A DNA stretch of 32,601 nucleotides, taken from assembly GCA_035689345.1 (NCBI GenBank), contig DASSLR010000032.1, positions 1-32,601 on the forward strand, written 5' to 3'. Under the pieces are notes generated by a model that was given only the letters and a program-made list of their open reading frames with translations, was not told where the DNA came from and did not search any database. Shown here one piece after another: positions 1-7,472 of this stretch. Origin of the DNA: CF-118 sp035689345. GTDB taxonomy: Bacteria > Chloroflexota > Dormibacteria > Dormibacterales > Dormibacteraceae. Every line of letters begins with the position of its first letter. The stretch's first letter is position 1. A program made the translations under genes and the position numbers.

Positions 1-1
1 C

Positions 2-448
2 GCGAAAGCTTCGAAGTTCTGGTCGGGCGTGATGCTGGGCGAGTACCGCCAGGGCGACGCGGACTGGAGCGGCGGCTTCGCATTCACGCAGTTCGCGTTT
101 GCGGGCGGCGGGCGCGTCGAGCTGCTGGCGCCGGGTAACGACCCGAGCGGGTTCGTCGTGAAGTTCCTGCAGAAGCACGGCGAGGGCGTGCATCACCTGA
201 CGTTCGTGGTCGACGACCTGCGGGCCGAGGTGCAGCGCCTGCGCTCGGCCGGCCAGCGCGTATTCGGTGAGAGCTACTCCGACCCGCACTGGATGGAGGC
301 GTTCATCAGCGCGGGTCTCGACGGCAGTCGCGTGCTCATCCAGCTCGCGCAGTCGGACCAGTCGTCGCAGGAGCAGGACGAGGACTGGCGCCGGCATCCC
401 CTCGAGACGGTGCTGGAGGTGGCCTCGCGGTTTCAGCCCCCACCCTAG
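2..448 (+). CDS. VOC/glyoxalase-fold protein, 5'-truncated by the window edge
   Basis: The reading frame is open back to base 2 (…FWSGVMLGEY…), so the annotatable GTG (29) or ATG (32) is probably internal and the gene begins outside the window. The visible 148 residues look like the second half of a vicinal-oxygen-chelate domain: a GEGVHHLTFVVDD strand carrying the usual metal-ligand histidine, then a terminal strand reading RVLIQL where methylmalonyl-CoA epimerase has a Glu ligand. That places it near the epimerase/dioxygenase-like VOC branch, but the Glu-to-Gln change makes epimerase activity uncertain. The last residues (FQPPP, stop TAG) are encoded inside a REP-like hairpin repeat. It is convergent with the acyl-CoA ligase. 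Confidence 0.75.
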   Translation, partial: AKASKFWSGVMLGEYRQGDADWSGGFAFTQFAFAGGGRVELLAPGNDPSGFVVKFLQKHGEGVHHLTFVVDDLRAEVQRLRSAGQRVFGESYSDPHWMEAFISAGLDGSRVLIQLAQSDQSSQEQDEDWRRHPLETVLEVASRFQPPP

Positions 449-470
449 CCCCCCCGCAAGCGGGGGAGGG
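443..470. repeat. REP-like GC hairpin between convergent genes
   Basis: CCCCCGC (451-457) pairs with GCGGGGG (460-466) around a very short AA loop, preceded by CACCCTAGCC. The layout CACCCT-x-GCCC…CCCGCAA-GCGGG…AGGGG matches the two perfect copies at 21206-21293 in degenerate form. It contains the stop codon of the upstream VOC gene. There is no U-run, so an intrinsic terminator role is possible but not shown. Confidence 0.6.
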
Positions 471-473
471 GAC

Positions 474-2030
474 TTATCGCAGCAGGTGCTTCTGGATCTT
501 CCCGGTCGGAGTCTTAGGCAGCTCGGCGATCACCTCGACTACGTCCGGGACCATGAACTTCGGCACGCGCTCGCGCAGGAACGAACGCAGCTCCTCAGGC
601 TCGAGCGAGGCCCCTGACTTCAGCACCACCACGACCTTGAGGTCGTCCTCGGTCGCCGCCGATTTCACGGCGACCGCCGCGCACTCCAGCACAGCGGGGT
701 GCGCGTTGACCTCGCGCTCCACCTCGAACGAGGAGATGTTCTCGCCGCGGCGCCGGATGTAGTCCTTGATCCGGTCGACGAAGAAGTAGTTGTCGCGCGC
801 GTCCTTGCGGAACGCGTCGCCGGTGTGCAGCCACAGGTTGCGGAACAGGCGCAGGCTTGCCTCAGGGTTGCGGTGGTACTCGGTTGCAAGCACCCATGGC
901 TCGTCCGCGCGCACGACTAGCTCGCCTACGGCGCCGACCGGGACCTCGCGGTCGTTCTCGTCGACGATTCGAATTTCGAATCCAGGGATGGCCCGGCCGG
1001 CGATCCCCGGTTCAGTGACCTCGTAGTCGCTGATGATCGGCACGTTCACCTCGGTCGAGCCGTAACAGGTGCACACGCGCACGCCGAATCGCTTCCGGAA
1101 GTCGTCGGCGTTGTCGATCAGCGGCACGATGAGCATCCGCTCCATGGGGTTGTCGATGTCGTCGGGCTTCGGGTCCTGGCGGGCGAGGAAATTGGCCATC
1201 GCGCCGAGCAGGAAGCTGACGCGCGCGCCCGACTCCCTGACGGTCGGCCAGAAGTCGCTCGCGCTGAAGCGGCGCCGCACGATGGCCGTGGCGCCGACCT
1301 GGAGGCAGGCGTAAACGAGCGCCCACTGGCCGGCGATGTGGAACAGGGGCAGCGGGGCGAAGTACACATCGCCCTCCGCGAGCTGCATCGACTGCGACGC
1401 GTGCTGCGCGTACGTGTACGCGTGAGCGTGGGCCACGCGCACGCCCTTGGAGGGGCCGGTGGTGCCGGACGTGTACATGATGGCGACGATGTCGTTCTCG
1501 GCCGAAGTCGCGATCGACTCGCGCGGCAGCTCTTTCGCTTTCGCGAACGTCTCGGCCCAGCTGCCGCCGGAGATCCGCACACACCTCAAGTCGCCGCGAT
1601 CCTCGCCCAGCGCGTCGATCCTCGGGACGTACGCCTCGTCGACCAGCATCAGCCACGCGCCCGAGTTCTTGACCTGGTGACGCAGGATCTCGCCGAGGTA
1701 TTCGGTGTTGACCGGAACCTGGATGGCGCCGATCAGCGCCAGTCCGAGCCAGGCGTCGACGAACTCGATCGTGTTGTCGAGCATCACGAGCACAGGCTCG
1801 CCGGGCTTCACGCCCTGGTCGGCGAAGGCCTGGGCCGCCCTGCGGCCCCGCGACCACAGGTCGCGGTACGTGTATTTCCCCGCGAAATCGGGGGCTTCGC
1901 CGAGATTTCGCGGGGACCCCTGTGAGAAGGCGGCGACGCCAAAGTCGATCGCCGTCCGATCGGGCCACCGCTCCGCGCCGGTCTCGAGCACGTGGGCGAC
2001 CGTCCGCGCCGTCTTCACGGTGGTGGCCAC
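474..2030 (-). CDS. CaiC-like acyl-CoA ligase (AMP-forming, ANL superfamily)
   Basis: A 518-residue, full-length adenylate-forming ligase that activates a carboxylate to acyl-AMP and then acyl-CoA. The P-loop motif YTSGTTGPSKG is near residue 190, YGSTE marks the A5 region, LHTGDAFRKD and DRIKDYIRRRGENIS are the A7-A8 hinge region, and PTGKIQK carries the C-terminal catalytic lysine. The hinge resembles carnitine/crotonobetaine-CoA ligases (CaiC) more than fatty acyl-CoA ligases, but the substrate cannot be read from sequence. The start is GTG at 2030 with no Shine-Dalgarno; a TACGAT box lies 7 nt upstream, suggesting a leaderless transcript. It is divergent from the SDR gene with 35 bp between them. 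Confidence 0.9.
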   Translation of the reverse strand: MATTVKTARTVAHVLETGAERWPDRTAIDFGVAAFSQGSPRNLGEAPDFAGKYTYRDLWSRGRRAAQAFADQGVKPGEPVLVMLDNTIEFVDAWLGLALIGAIQVPVNTEYLGEILRHQVKNSGAWLMLVDEAYVPRIDALGEDRGDLRCVRISGGSWAETFAKAKELPRESIATSAENDIVAIMYTSGTTGPSKGVRVAHAHAYTYAQHASQSMQLAEGDVYFAPLPLFHIAGQWALVYACLQVGATAIVRRRFSASDFWPTVRESGARVSFLLGAMANFLARQDPKPDDIDNPMERMLIVPLIDNADDFRKRFGVRVCTCYGSTEVNVPIISDYEVTEPGIAGRAIPGFEIRIVDENDREVPVGAVGELVVRADEPWVLATEYHRNPEASLRLFRNLWLHTGDAFRKDARDNYFFVDRIKDYIRRRGENISSFEVEREVNAHPAVLECAAVAVKSAATEDDLKVVVVLKSGASLEPEELRSFLRERVPKFMVPDVVEVIAELPKTPTGKIQKHLLR

Positions 2031-2065
2031 CCTGCGAATCGTAGTAGCCGGATAGGCTTTCGGGC
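2031..2065. promoter_or_regulatory. 35-bp divergent promoter region with mirrored TANNNT boxes
   Basis: On the minus strand TACGAT (2038-2043) lies 7 nt before the GTG of the CoA ligase. On the plus strand TAGGCT (2053-2058) lies 7 nt before the ATG of the SDR. TANNNT about 7 nt from a start codon is the layout of leaderless promoters in high-GC Gram-positives and relatives. Any -35 elements would lie inside the opposite gene. This is inferred from motif position only. Confidence 0.4.
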
Positions 2066-2812
2066 ATGAACGACGGACTCGCAGGCAAGGTCGCCCTGGT
2101 CACTGGTGCAAGCCGCGGCATCGGCGCCGCGATCGCTCGGGAGCTGGCGGGCGCGGGCGTCCACGTGGCGCTGGCGGGCCGCGACGAATCGACGCTTCAG
2201 GAGACGGCGCGCTCGCTGCCGAAGGGCAACCACGCGGTCGCCGTCAAGGCGGACGTCGCCGACACGAGCGACCTCGACCGCCTCGTGGGCAAAGTGGTCG
2301 CCGAGCTCGGTGGCATCGACGTCCTCGTGAACAACGCCGGCCTCATGCCGCCGGCCAAGCAGATCTACAACGCCGACCTCGACGAGTGGCAGGAGGTCAT
2401 GAACGTCAACTTGCGCGCACCGTGGTACCTGTCGAAGCTCGTCCATCCGCACATGAAGGCGAGAGGCGGCGGCGCCATCGTGAACGTCTCGTCGACGTCC
2501 GGCCTGCACCACGACATCGGCCTCGGCGTCTATGGGATCTCCAAGGCCGGCGTCGTGATGCTCACCGAGGTTTGCGCCAAGGAGTGGGCGCGCGACAACA
2601 TCCGCGTCAACTGCATCGCGCCGGGCATCATCAAGACGCAGCTGGCGGGGTCGATCATCGACTACTTGAAGAGCAGGAACATGAAGCCCAATCCGATGAA
2701 CCTCTACGGCGAGCCCGAGGACATCGCCAAGCTCGTGCGGTTCCTGGCATCGGACGATTCGCGCTACATGACCGGTTCGATCATCCGCATCGACGGGGGC
2801 GAACTTTTATGA
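2066..2812 (+). CDS. SDR family NAD(P)-dependent oxidoreductase
   Basis: A 248-residue classical short-chain dehydrogenase/reductase. It shows the cofactor motif TGASRGIG near residues 14-21, NNAG after the fourth strand, the catalytic Ser in NVSSTSG and the YGISK Tyr/Lys pair. The C-terminus (MTGSIIRIDGGELL) matches the usual family end, so length and boundaries look right. It would interconvert an alcohol and a ketone, possibly a 3-hydroxyacyl-CoA given the ligase and crotonases nearby; the substrate is inferred only. The stop codon abuts a 10-bp hairpin, suggesting that transcription or mRNA ends, or is processed, there. Confidence 0.92.
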   Translation: MNDGLAGKVALVTGASRGIGAAIARELAGAGVHVALAGRDESTLQETARSLPKGNHAVAVKADVADTSDLDRLVGKVVAELGGIDVLVNNAGLMPPAKQIYNADLDEWQEVMNVNLRAPWYLSKLVHPHMKARGGGAIVNVSSTSGLHHDIGLGVYGISKAGVVMLTEVCAKEWARDNIRVNCIAPGIIKTQLAGSIIDYLKSRNMKPNPMNLYGEPEDIAKLVRFLASDDSRYMTGSIIRIDGGELL

Positions 2813-2836
2813 GAGGGAACCCGACAGGTTCCCTCT
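2812..2836 (+). terminator. Perfect 10-bp hairpin at the SDR stop codon
   Basis: AGAGGGAACC (2812-2821) and GGTTCCCTCT (2827-2836) form a perfect stem with loop CGACA, beginning at the last base of the SDR stop. No U-tract follows, so it may be a weak or Rho-assisted terminator, or an RNA-stabilising end. Confidence 0.5.
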
Positions 2837-3008
2837 ACGCGCCAGGCGCGGGCAGGAAAACCTCACTGAATGCATCGCAGCGCTGCGCGCTGCTGCTCTC
2901 CCTCCTCGCCTGGCCACGTCTGGCTGACGTGGAGACAAAGTCGCGGTCGGGCGAAGCCCGACCGCCCCTGCCACGCAGTATCACGCGGAGTTACGGAGGT
3001 GAGCTCCT
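2837..3008 (+). other. Highly structured intergenic region or leader before the crotonase operon
   Basis: No convincing coding sequence. Dyads: CGCGCC-A-GGCGCG (2838-2850); GCCAGGCG (2841-2848) complementary to CGCCTGGC (2907-2914); CCACGTC/GACGTGG (2914-2920/2926-2932); and a perfect 10-bp stem GCGGTCGGGC/GCCCGACCGC (2943-2952/2956-2965) with loop GAA. The region ends in a strong Shine-Dalgarno, GGAGG at 2995-2999, nine nt before the GTG at 3009. It could be a structured 5' leader, a small RNA or a repeat element; no known riboswitch class is recognised. Confidence 0.45.
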
Positions 3009-3779
3009 GTGAAGGTTGAATTCGACGTCAAGGACCACATCGCGACCATCACCCTCAATCGGCCCGAGAAGCACAACGCGATGGACATGGATATGTACGC
3101 CACCATCTCCGGGCACCTGGCCGAGATCGATGCGCGCGATGAAATCTGGGTTGGCATCGTCACCGGCTCGGGCGACAAGGCCTTCACCGCGGGCGCCGAC
3201 CTCGTGGTGATGCACGGCGCCACCGAAGAGGCCCGTGCGGCCTGGAAAGCAGCCCGGCCGACACGGTTCGACCTCGGCCTCGAGGTCCAGAAGCCGCTGA
3301 TCGCGGCCGTCAACGGCTACTGCCTGGCGGGCGGTCTCGAGCTGGCGCTTGTGTGCGACATCCGGGTGGCGTCGGACAACGCGAGGTTCGGCTGCCCCGA
3401 GGTGAAGTGGAACCTGCTGCACGGCTTTGGCGTGCAGCTGCTGCCGGGGATCGTCGGCATGACGAACGCCATGTACCTGCTCCTGACCGGGCAGTTCATC
3501 GACGCAGAAGAAGCGCATCGCATCGGCCTGGTCAACGAGGTGGTTTCCGCGGACCGCCTGCAGGCCCGCGCGCGCGAACTGGCCGAGACCATCTGCGCCA
3601 ACGGCCCGATGGCGGTGCGCATGACCAAGGAGCTCGCGCTGCGCAGCCGCGACCTGAGCGTGCCCGACGGCGTCCGCCTCTACCAGGCTTTGAATCGACT
3701 CGTCGAAACCTCGTCGGACCTCGAGGAGGGCACGCGCGCGTTCGCGGAGAAGCGCAAGCCAGAATTCAAGAACCGCTGA
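3009..3779 (+). CDS. Enoyl-CoA hydratase/isomerase (crotonase fold)
   Basis: 256 residues, normal crotonase length. NRPEKHNAM begins the fold, TAGADL and LAGGLEL form the oxyanion hole, and both catalytic glutamates of hydratases are present (in GGLEL and in GCPEVKWN). The stretch after the second Glu, NLLHGFGVQLLP, lacks the Pro-Gly-Gly pattern of classic β-oxidation hydratases, pointing to a specialised subfamily. The GTG start is supported by GGAGG nine nt upstream. It is the first gene of an overlapping five-gene operon; its TGA overlaps the ATG of the amine oxidase by one base. Confidence 0.92.
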   Translation: MKVEFDVKDHIATITLNRPEKHNAMDMDMYATISGHLAEIDARDEIWVGIVTGSGDKAFTAGADLVVMHGATEEARAAWKAARPTRFDLGLEVQKPLIAAVNGYCLAGGLELALVCDIRVASDNARFGCPEVKWNLLHGFGVQLLPGIVGMTNAMYLLLTGQFIDAEEAHRIGLVNEVVSADRLQARARELAETICANGPMAVRMTKELALRSRDLSVPDGVRLYQALNRLVETSSDLEEGTRAFAEKRKPEFKNR

Positions 3780-5086
3780 TGACGAATCCCGAGGTCGTGA
3801 TCCTGGGAGCGGGGCTCGCCGGGATGACGGCGGCGTACAACCTGCGTGATCGCGACGTCGTGGTCATCGAGGCGCGCGATCGGGTGGGCGGGCGCACCCT
3901 CTCGGGGGAGCACGACGGCTACTGGTACAACTCGGGGGCGCAGTTCGTGTGGGACTCGCGCACGGTGCAGATGTGCCGCGAGCTCGGCCTCGACGTGCTC
4001 CCTGGCGACGGCGCGCACGCCTCAGTGTTCGTCAACGGCCGGCTGGCCACCGCGCGCGACCCAAACCGGCTGTTCTTCAAGATGCCGGTCTCGTGGTCCG
4101 AAAGGGTTCGCTTCGGGCTGACCATCATGCGTCTGCGGCGGATCGCGTCGCGCATGCACGGGCTCGACGCCGAGCTCGATGCAAAATCGCTCGCCGAGAT
4201 CATTGGTCGCACGTCGCCGATGACCTCCGACATCCTCGAGATGGCGACCACCTCGGGCACCGGTCTCTCGACGCACGAGGTTTCGGGCGCGATCGGTCTC
4301 GGTTACGCGATCCACCTGTTCGGCGGCGACGTGAACTCGACCCTGAAGGCGGTACGCGGCGGGACGCAACAGGTCACGAAGGCGATCGCCCAGGCGATCG
4401 ATCCGGAACGCGTGATGCTGCAGACGAAGGTCGAGTCGGTGACCGCGTCCGGCGACGGCGTCAGGATCCGCTACCGGCGCGAGGGAGGGGAGGTCGAGGA
4501 GATCGCCGCCGCCGCATGCGTTTGCGCGCTCACCGCCGACGCGGTGCTGGAAGCTGTGTCCGACCTGCCCGAGGCGAAGCAGGAAGCATTGCGGAAGATG
4601 CTGCCGTACGCGCCGGTCGTGAGCGTCGCCTGGCTGACGGATGAGGCGGGACCGAAGCCGTGGGACCACTTGCTGGCGGTGCCGGCGCTCGGGCTTTCGT
4701 TCGAGCTGCTCAGCAACAATGCGTTCTTCGTCCGGCGCGACGCCGCGACGCGCCGCAAGGGCGGCACCCTGGTCACGCTGGCGACCGGCCCGCGAGCGGA
4801 GGCGCTGCTCGGCCTGACCAATGAGGCGATCGTCGATCGCACGCGGGCCGACCTGTTGAAGATGTTCGCTTTCGAGCGCGACGTTCTCGAGCGCGCCGTC
4901 ACGCGCGTCGAGCGATGGCGAGGCATGCCGCGTTTCGGCAAGGGCTGGCTGAGCCGCCAGAAAGTCCTGCGCGAGCCGTTCGGGCGGATCCACTTCTGCG
5001 GCGACTACACGGCGCAGCCCGGCACGCCGGGGGCGGTCGGAAGCGGCTACCACGCGGCCAAAGCGGTGCGCGCGCTGCTCGGCTGA
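3779..5086 (+). CDS. FAD-dependent amine oxidase/desaturase-like protein
   Basis: 435 residues. The N-terminal Rossmann motif GAGLAG, the ribose-binding Glu in VVIEARDRVGGRT, and the C-terminal flavin-contact segment IHFCGDYTAQPGTPGAVGSG define the flavin amine oxidase/protoporphyrinogen-oxidase-like fold. There is no signal peptide, so it is cytoplasmic. The reaction is two-electron oxidation of an amine or C-C bond; the substrate is unknown. The start is the ATG overlapping the previous stop (TGATGA), although the frame stays open for more than 400 nt upstream because of GC-rich shadowing. Its position between a crotonase and an acyl-CoA synthetase is unusual for a MAO and suggests an amine- or ring-containing acyl substrate. 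Confidence 0.88.
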   Translation: MTNPEVVILGAGLAGMTAAYNLRDRDVVVIEARDRVGGRTLSGEHDGYWYNSGAQFVWDSRTVQMCRELGLDVLPGDGAHASVFVNGRLATARDPNRLFFKMPVSWSERVRFGLTIMRLRRIASRMHGLDAELDAKSLAEIIGRTSPMTSDILEMATTSGTGLSTHEVSGAIGLGYAIHLFGGDVNSTLKAVRGGTQQVTKAIAQAIDPERVMLQTKVESVTASGDGVRIRYRREGGEVEEIAAAACVCALTADAVLEAVSDLPEAKQEALRKMLPYAPVVSVAWLTDEAGPKPWDHLLAVPALGLSFELLSNNAFFVRRDAATRRKGGTLVTLATGPRAEALLGLTNEAIVDRTRADLLKMFAFERDVLERAVTRVERWRGMPRFGKGWLSRQKVLREPFGRIHFCGDYTAQPGTPGAVGSGYHAAKAVRALLG

Positions 5087-6693
5087 TGTTCCGGCCGTTT
5101 CCGCTCGAAGGCCGGAACTACGAAGAGATCTACAACAGCTTTCGCTGGGACCTGCCGGAGCGCTTCAACATCGGCACGGCCTGCACCGACGACATGCCGC
5201 CGGAACGGCTCGCGCTCATCCACACATGGGATGGCGGCGAGCGCAGCTACACGTTCGGCGAGATCACTGAGCTGACGAACCGCGCGGCCAACGCGATGCT
5301 CGGGCTCGGCCTGCAGCGTGGGGATCGCATCGCCGTCGTGCTGCCGCAGATCCCGGAGACGGCCCTCGCGCACGTGGCCGCGTACAAGGCGGGTCTCATC
5401 GCGGTGCCGCTGTCATCGCTGTTCGGCGCCGACGCGCTGCGCTATCGCCTGGCCGACAGCGGCGCGCGACTCGTGGTCACGGACGAAGAGGGTCGCGAGC
5501 GAATCGCCGCCCTCGACGGAGTCCCCGAGCTGAAGTGGATCCTGACCACCGACGAGTTCAGGAAGCTTCTGGGCGCGGCGTCGCCGCAGGCGCCTGGATT
5601 GGTCACCGGTCCTGATGACCCCTGCATGATCATCTACACCTCGGGCACCACGGGCCCGCCGAAGGGTGTCCTGCACGGCCATCGCGTCCTGATCGGCCAG
5701 GCCAGCGGCTTTCGCATGTGCCACGAGTTCCCGCCGCAGCCGGGCGACATCATGTGGACGCCGGCGGACTGGGCCTGGATCGGCGGCCTCGTCAACACGC
5801 TGCTGCTGGCGTGGCTGCACGGCGTGCCGATGATCGCCGCGCCGCGCCGCGGCTTCGACCCGGAATGGGCGCTCGCGCTGCTGTCCCGCTACGGCGTGCG
5901 CACCGCATTCCTGCCGACCACCGCCCTGCGCATGATGCTGCAATGCGAGATCCCCAGGGACCTGCGCCTGCGCTCGATGGTCACCGGTGGCGAGCCGCAG
6001 GAGGTCGCGCTGCTCGAGGAAACGCGCGCGAAGTTCGGCCTGACGTTCAACGAGTCGTACGGCCAGACCGAAGCGGACTTCACGATCGGGCAGTGCGTTT
6101 CGCGGTGGCCGGTCCGTCCAGGCTCGATGGGCCTCCCGTTTCCCGGCCATGAGGTGCAGGTGCACACGACCGAGGGAGCGCGCGCCGCGCCCGGCGAGGT
6201 GGGGGAGGTGGTCGTGCGCACGCCCGACCCGACGTCGCTGCTGGAGTACTGGCACAGGCCCGACGCGACTCGGGACAAATTTCGCGGGCCGTGGTTGCGC
6301 ACCGGGGACCTCGCGCGGGTGGACGAGGACGGCTACTTCTGGTTCGAGGCCAGGCTCGACGACGTCATCAAGTCGGCGGGCTACCGCATCGGTCCGGACG
6401 AGATCGAGGAGAGCCTGCTGCAGCATCCGTCCGTGGCCAACACCGCCGTGGTCGGAGCGCCGGACCGCCTCCGCGGCCAGGTCGTGATGGCCTACGTGCA
6501 GCTGCGTCCAGGCTTCCAGCCGTCGAGCGACCTCGAGGCCGGCCTGCGCAAACACGTCAAGCAGCACCTCGCCGCCTATCAATACCCGCGCCGCATCGAG
6601 TTTGTCGATTCGCTGCCGCTCACGTCGAGTGGCAAGATCGACCGCGGCTCGCTGCGCAAGCGCGCGGCATCCAGTGAAGGAGAGACATGCTGA
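5086..6693 (+). CDS. Acyl-CoA synthetase (AMP-forming, acetyl/medium-chain ACS-like)
   Basis: 535 residues from the ATG that overlaps the preceding TGA (ATGA). ANL motifs: YTSGTTGPPKG near residue 183, ESYGQTE (A5), LRTGDLARVDEDGYFWF (A7), DVIKSAGYRIGP (A8 hinge) and SSGKIDR with the catalytic lysine. The RIGPDEIEESLLQHP pattern resembles the medium-chain/ACSM and acetyl-CoA synthetase branch and differs from the CaiC-like enzyme at 474-2030, so the region encodes two distinct acid-activating enzymes. Its start-stop overlap with neighbours implies translational coupling with both crotonases. Confidence 0.92.
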   Translation: MFRPFPLEGRNYEEIYNSFRWDLPERFNIGTACTDDMPPERLALIHTWDGGERSYTFGEITELTNRAANAMLGLGLQRGDRIAVVLPQIPETALAHVAAYKAGLIAVPLSSLFGADALRYRLADSGARLVVTDEEGRERIAALDGVPELKWILTTDEFRKLLGAASPQAPGLVTGPDDPCMIIYTSGTTGPPKGVLHGHRVLIGQASGFRMCHEFPPQPGDIMWTPADWAWIGGLVNTLLLAWLHGVPMIAAPRRGFDPEWALALLSRYGVRTAFLPTTALRMMLQCEIPRDLRLRSMVTGGEPQEVALLEETRAKFGLTFNESYGQTEADFTIGQCVSRWPVRPGSMGLPFPGHEVQVHTTEGARAAPGEVGEVVVRTPDPTSLLEYWHRPDATRDKFRGPWLRTGDLARVDEDGYFWFEARLDDVIKSAGYRIGPDEIEESLLQHPSVANTAVVGAPDRLRGQVVMAYVQLRPGFQPSSDLEAGLRKHVKQHLAAYQYPRRIEFVDSLPLTSSGKIDRGSLRKRAASSEGETC

Positions 6694-7472
6694 TCCAGTA
6701 CGAGCAGCCGAAGCCGCAGGTCGCGCTGATCCGCCTCAACCGGCCCGACAAGATGAACGCCTTCTCGATCCCGCTCGAGCGCGAGCTGCTCGCCGCCCTC
6801 CACCGCGCCTGCGCCGACGAAGACGTGCGCGTCGTGGTCTTCGCCGGTGCGGGAAGCTCGTTCTCCGGGGGGTGGGACCTCGGCGAGACCGACCTCACTG
6901 ACGCGGAGCACCATCCGCTCTCGGGCCGCGCCGGCCGGCACACGTGGCTCGAGATCGTGCGCACCTTGCGCCGTCCGGACAAGGTTTTCATCGCAGCGGT
7001 TCACGGCTGGGCCGCCGGCCAGGGCCTGGAGATGTGCATCGCCAGCGACCTGATCGTTTGCTCGGATACCGCTCGCTTCTATTTCGCGGAGACCCGTGTC
7101 GGTTTCAACATGACCTCCGGGACGGCGAAGCTGCTGCCGCTGCTCGTCGGATTGGGCCAGGCACGGCGACTCGCGTTGTTGGGGCAGACGATCAACGCGA
7201 CCGAGGCGCTGCGCATCGGCCTGGTGGTCGAGGTCACGCCTGAGGGCCAGCACGAGCGCGCGGCGCTCCACCTGGCGGAGGAGGCGTTGCAGGGCGCGCC
7301 TCTGGCGGTCGCGGCGCAGAAGCAGCTGCTCGACGCGGCACTCGCGATGTCGCTCGACGCCGTGCAGGAGTACGAGACGCAGGTGAGCTTCAGGCTGACG
7401 AACACGGAGGATCACCAGGAGGCGAAGAAGGCCTTCGCGGCCAAGCGCAGGCCGCAGTTCAAAGGCAGATGA
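6687..7472 (+). CDS. Second enoyl-CoA hydratase/isomerase
   Basis: 261 residues. The ATG at 6687 is preceded by AAGGAG (6677-6682) and lies inside the last codons of the ACS gene (7-nt overlap). NRPDKMNAF, SGGWDL and AAGQGLEM give the crotonase core, and the two acidic catalytic positions are kept (GLEM and YFAETRVG). GFNMTSGTAKLLP replaces the usual Pro-Gly-Gly loop, as in the first crotonase of this operon though with different sequence, so the two are paralogues with probably different substrates. C-terminal KRRPQFKGR is typical of the family. Confidence 0.9.
   Translation: MLIQYEQPKPQVALIRLNRPDKMNAFSIPLERELLAALHRACADEDVRVVVFAGAGSSFSGGWDLGETDLTDAEHHPLSGRAGRHTWLEIVRTLRRPDKVFIAAVHGWAAGQGLEMCIASDLIVCSDTARFYFAETRVGFNMTSGTAKLLPLLVGLGQARRLALLGQTINATEALRIGLVVEVTPEGQHERAALHLAEEALQGAPLAVAAQKQLLDAALAMSLDAVQEYETQVSFRLTNTEDHQEAKKAFAAKRRPQFKGR

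Noticed and set aside
1012..2121. 369-codon minus-strand frame
   Set aside because: It is a GC-driven shadow of the CoA ligase in another frame; its translation is Arg/Ala/Gly-rich with no domain motif.
2386..3012. 208-codon plus-strand frame running through the SDR and the gap
   Set aside because: Its first part is an SDR shadow and the rest is low-support sequence crossing several hairpins; no family resemblance.
3353..3778. Upstream extension of the amine oxidase frame
   Set aside because: The extension overlaps the crotonase gene fully and has low-complexity composition; the ATG at 3779 gives the family's normal N-terminus.
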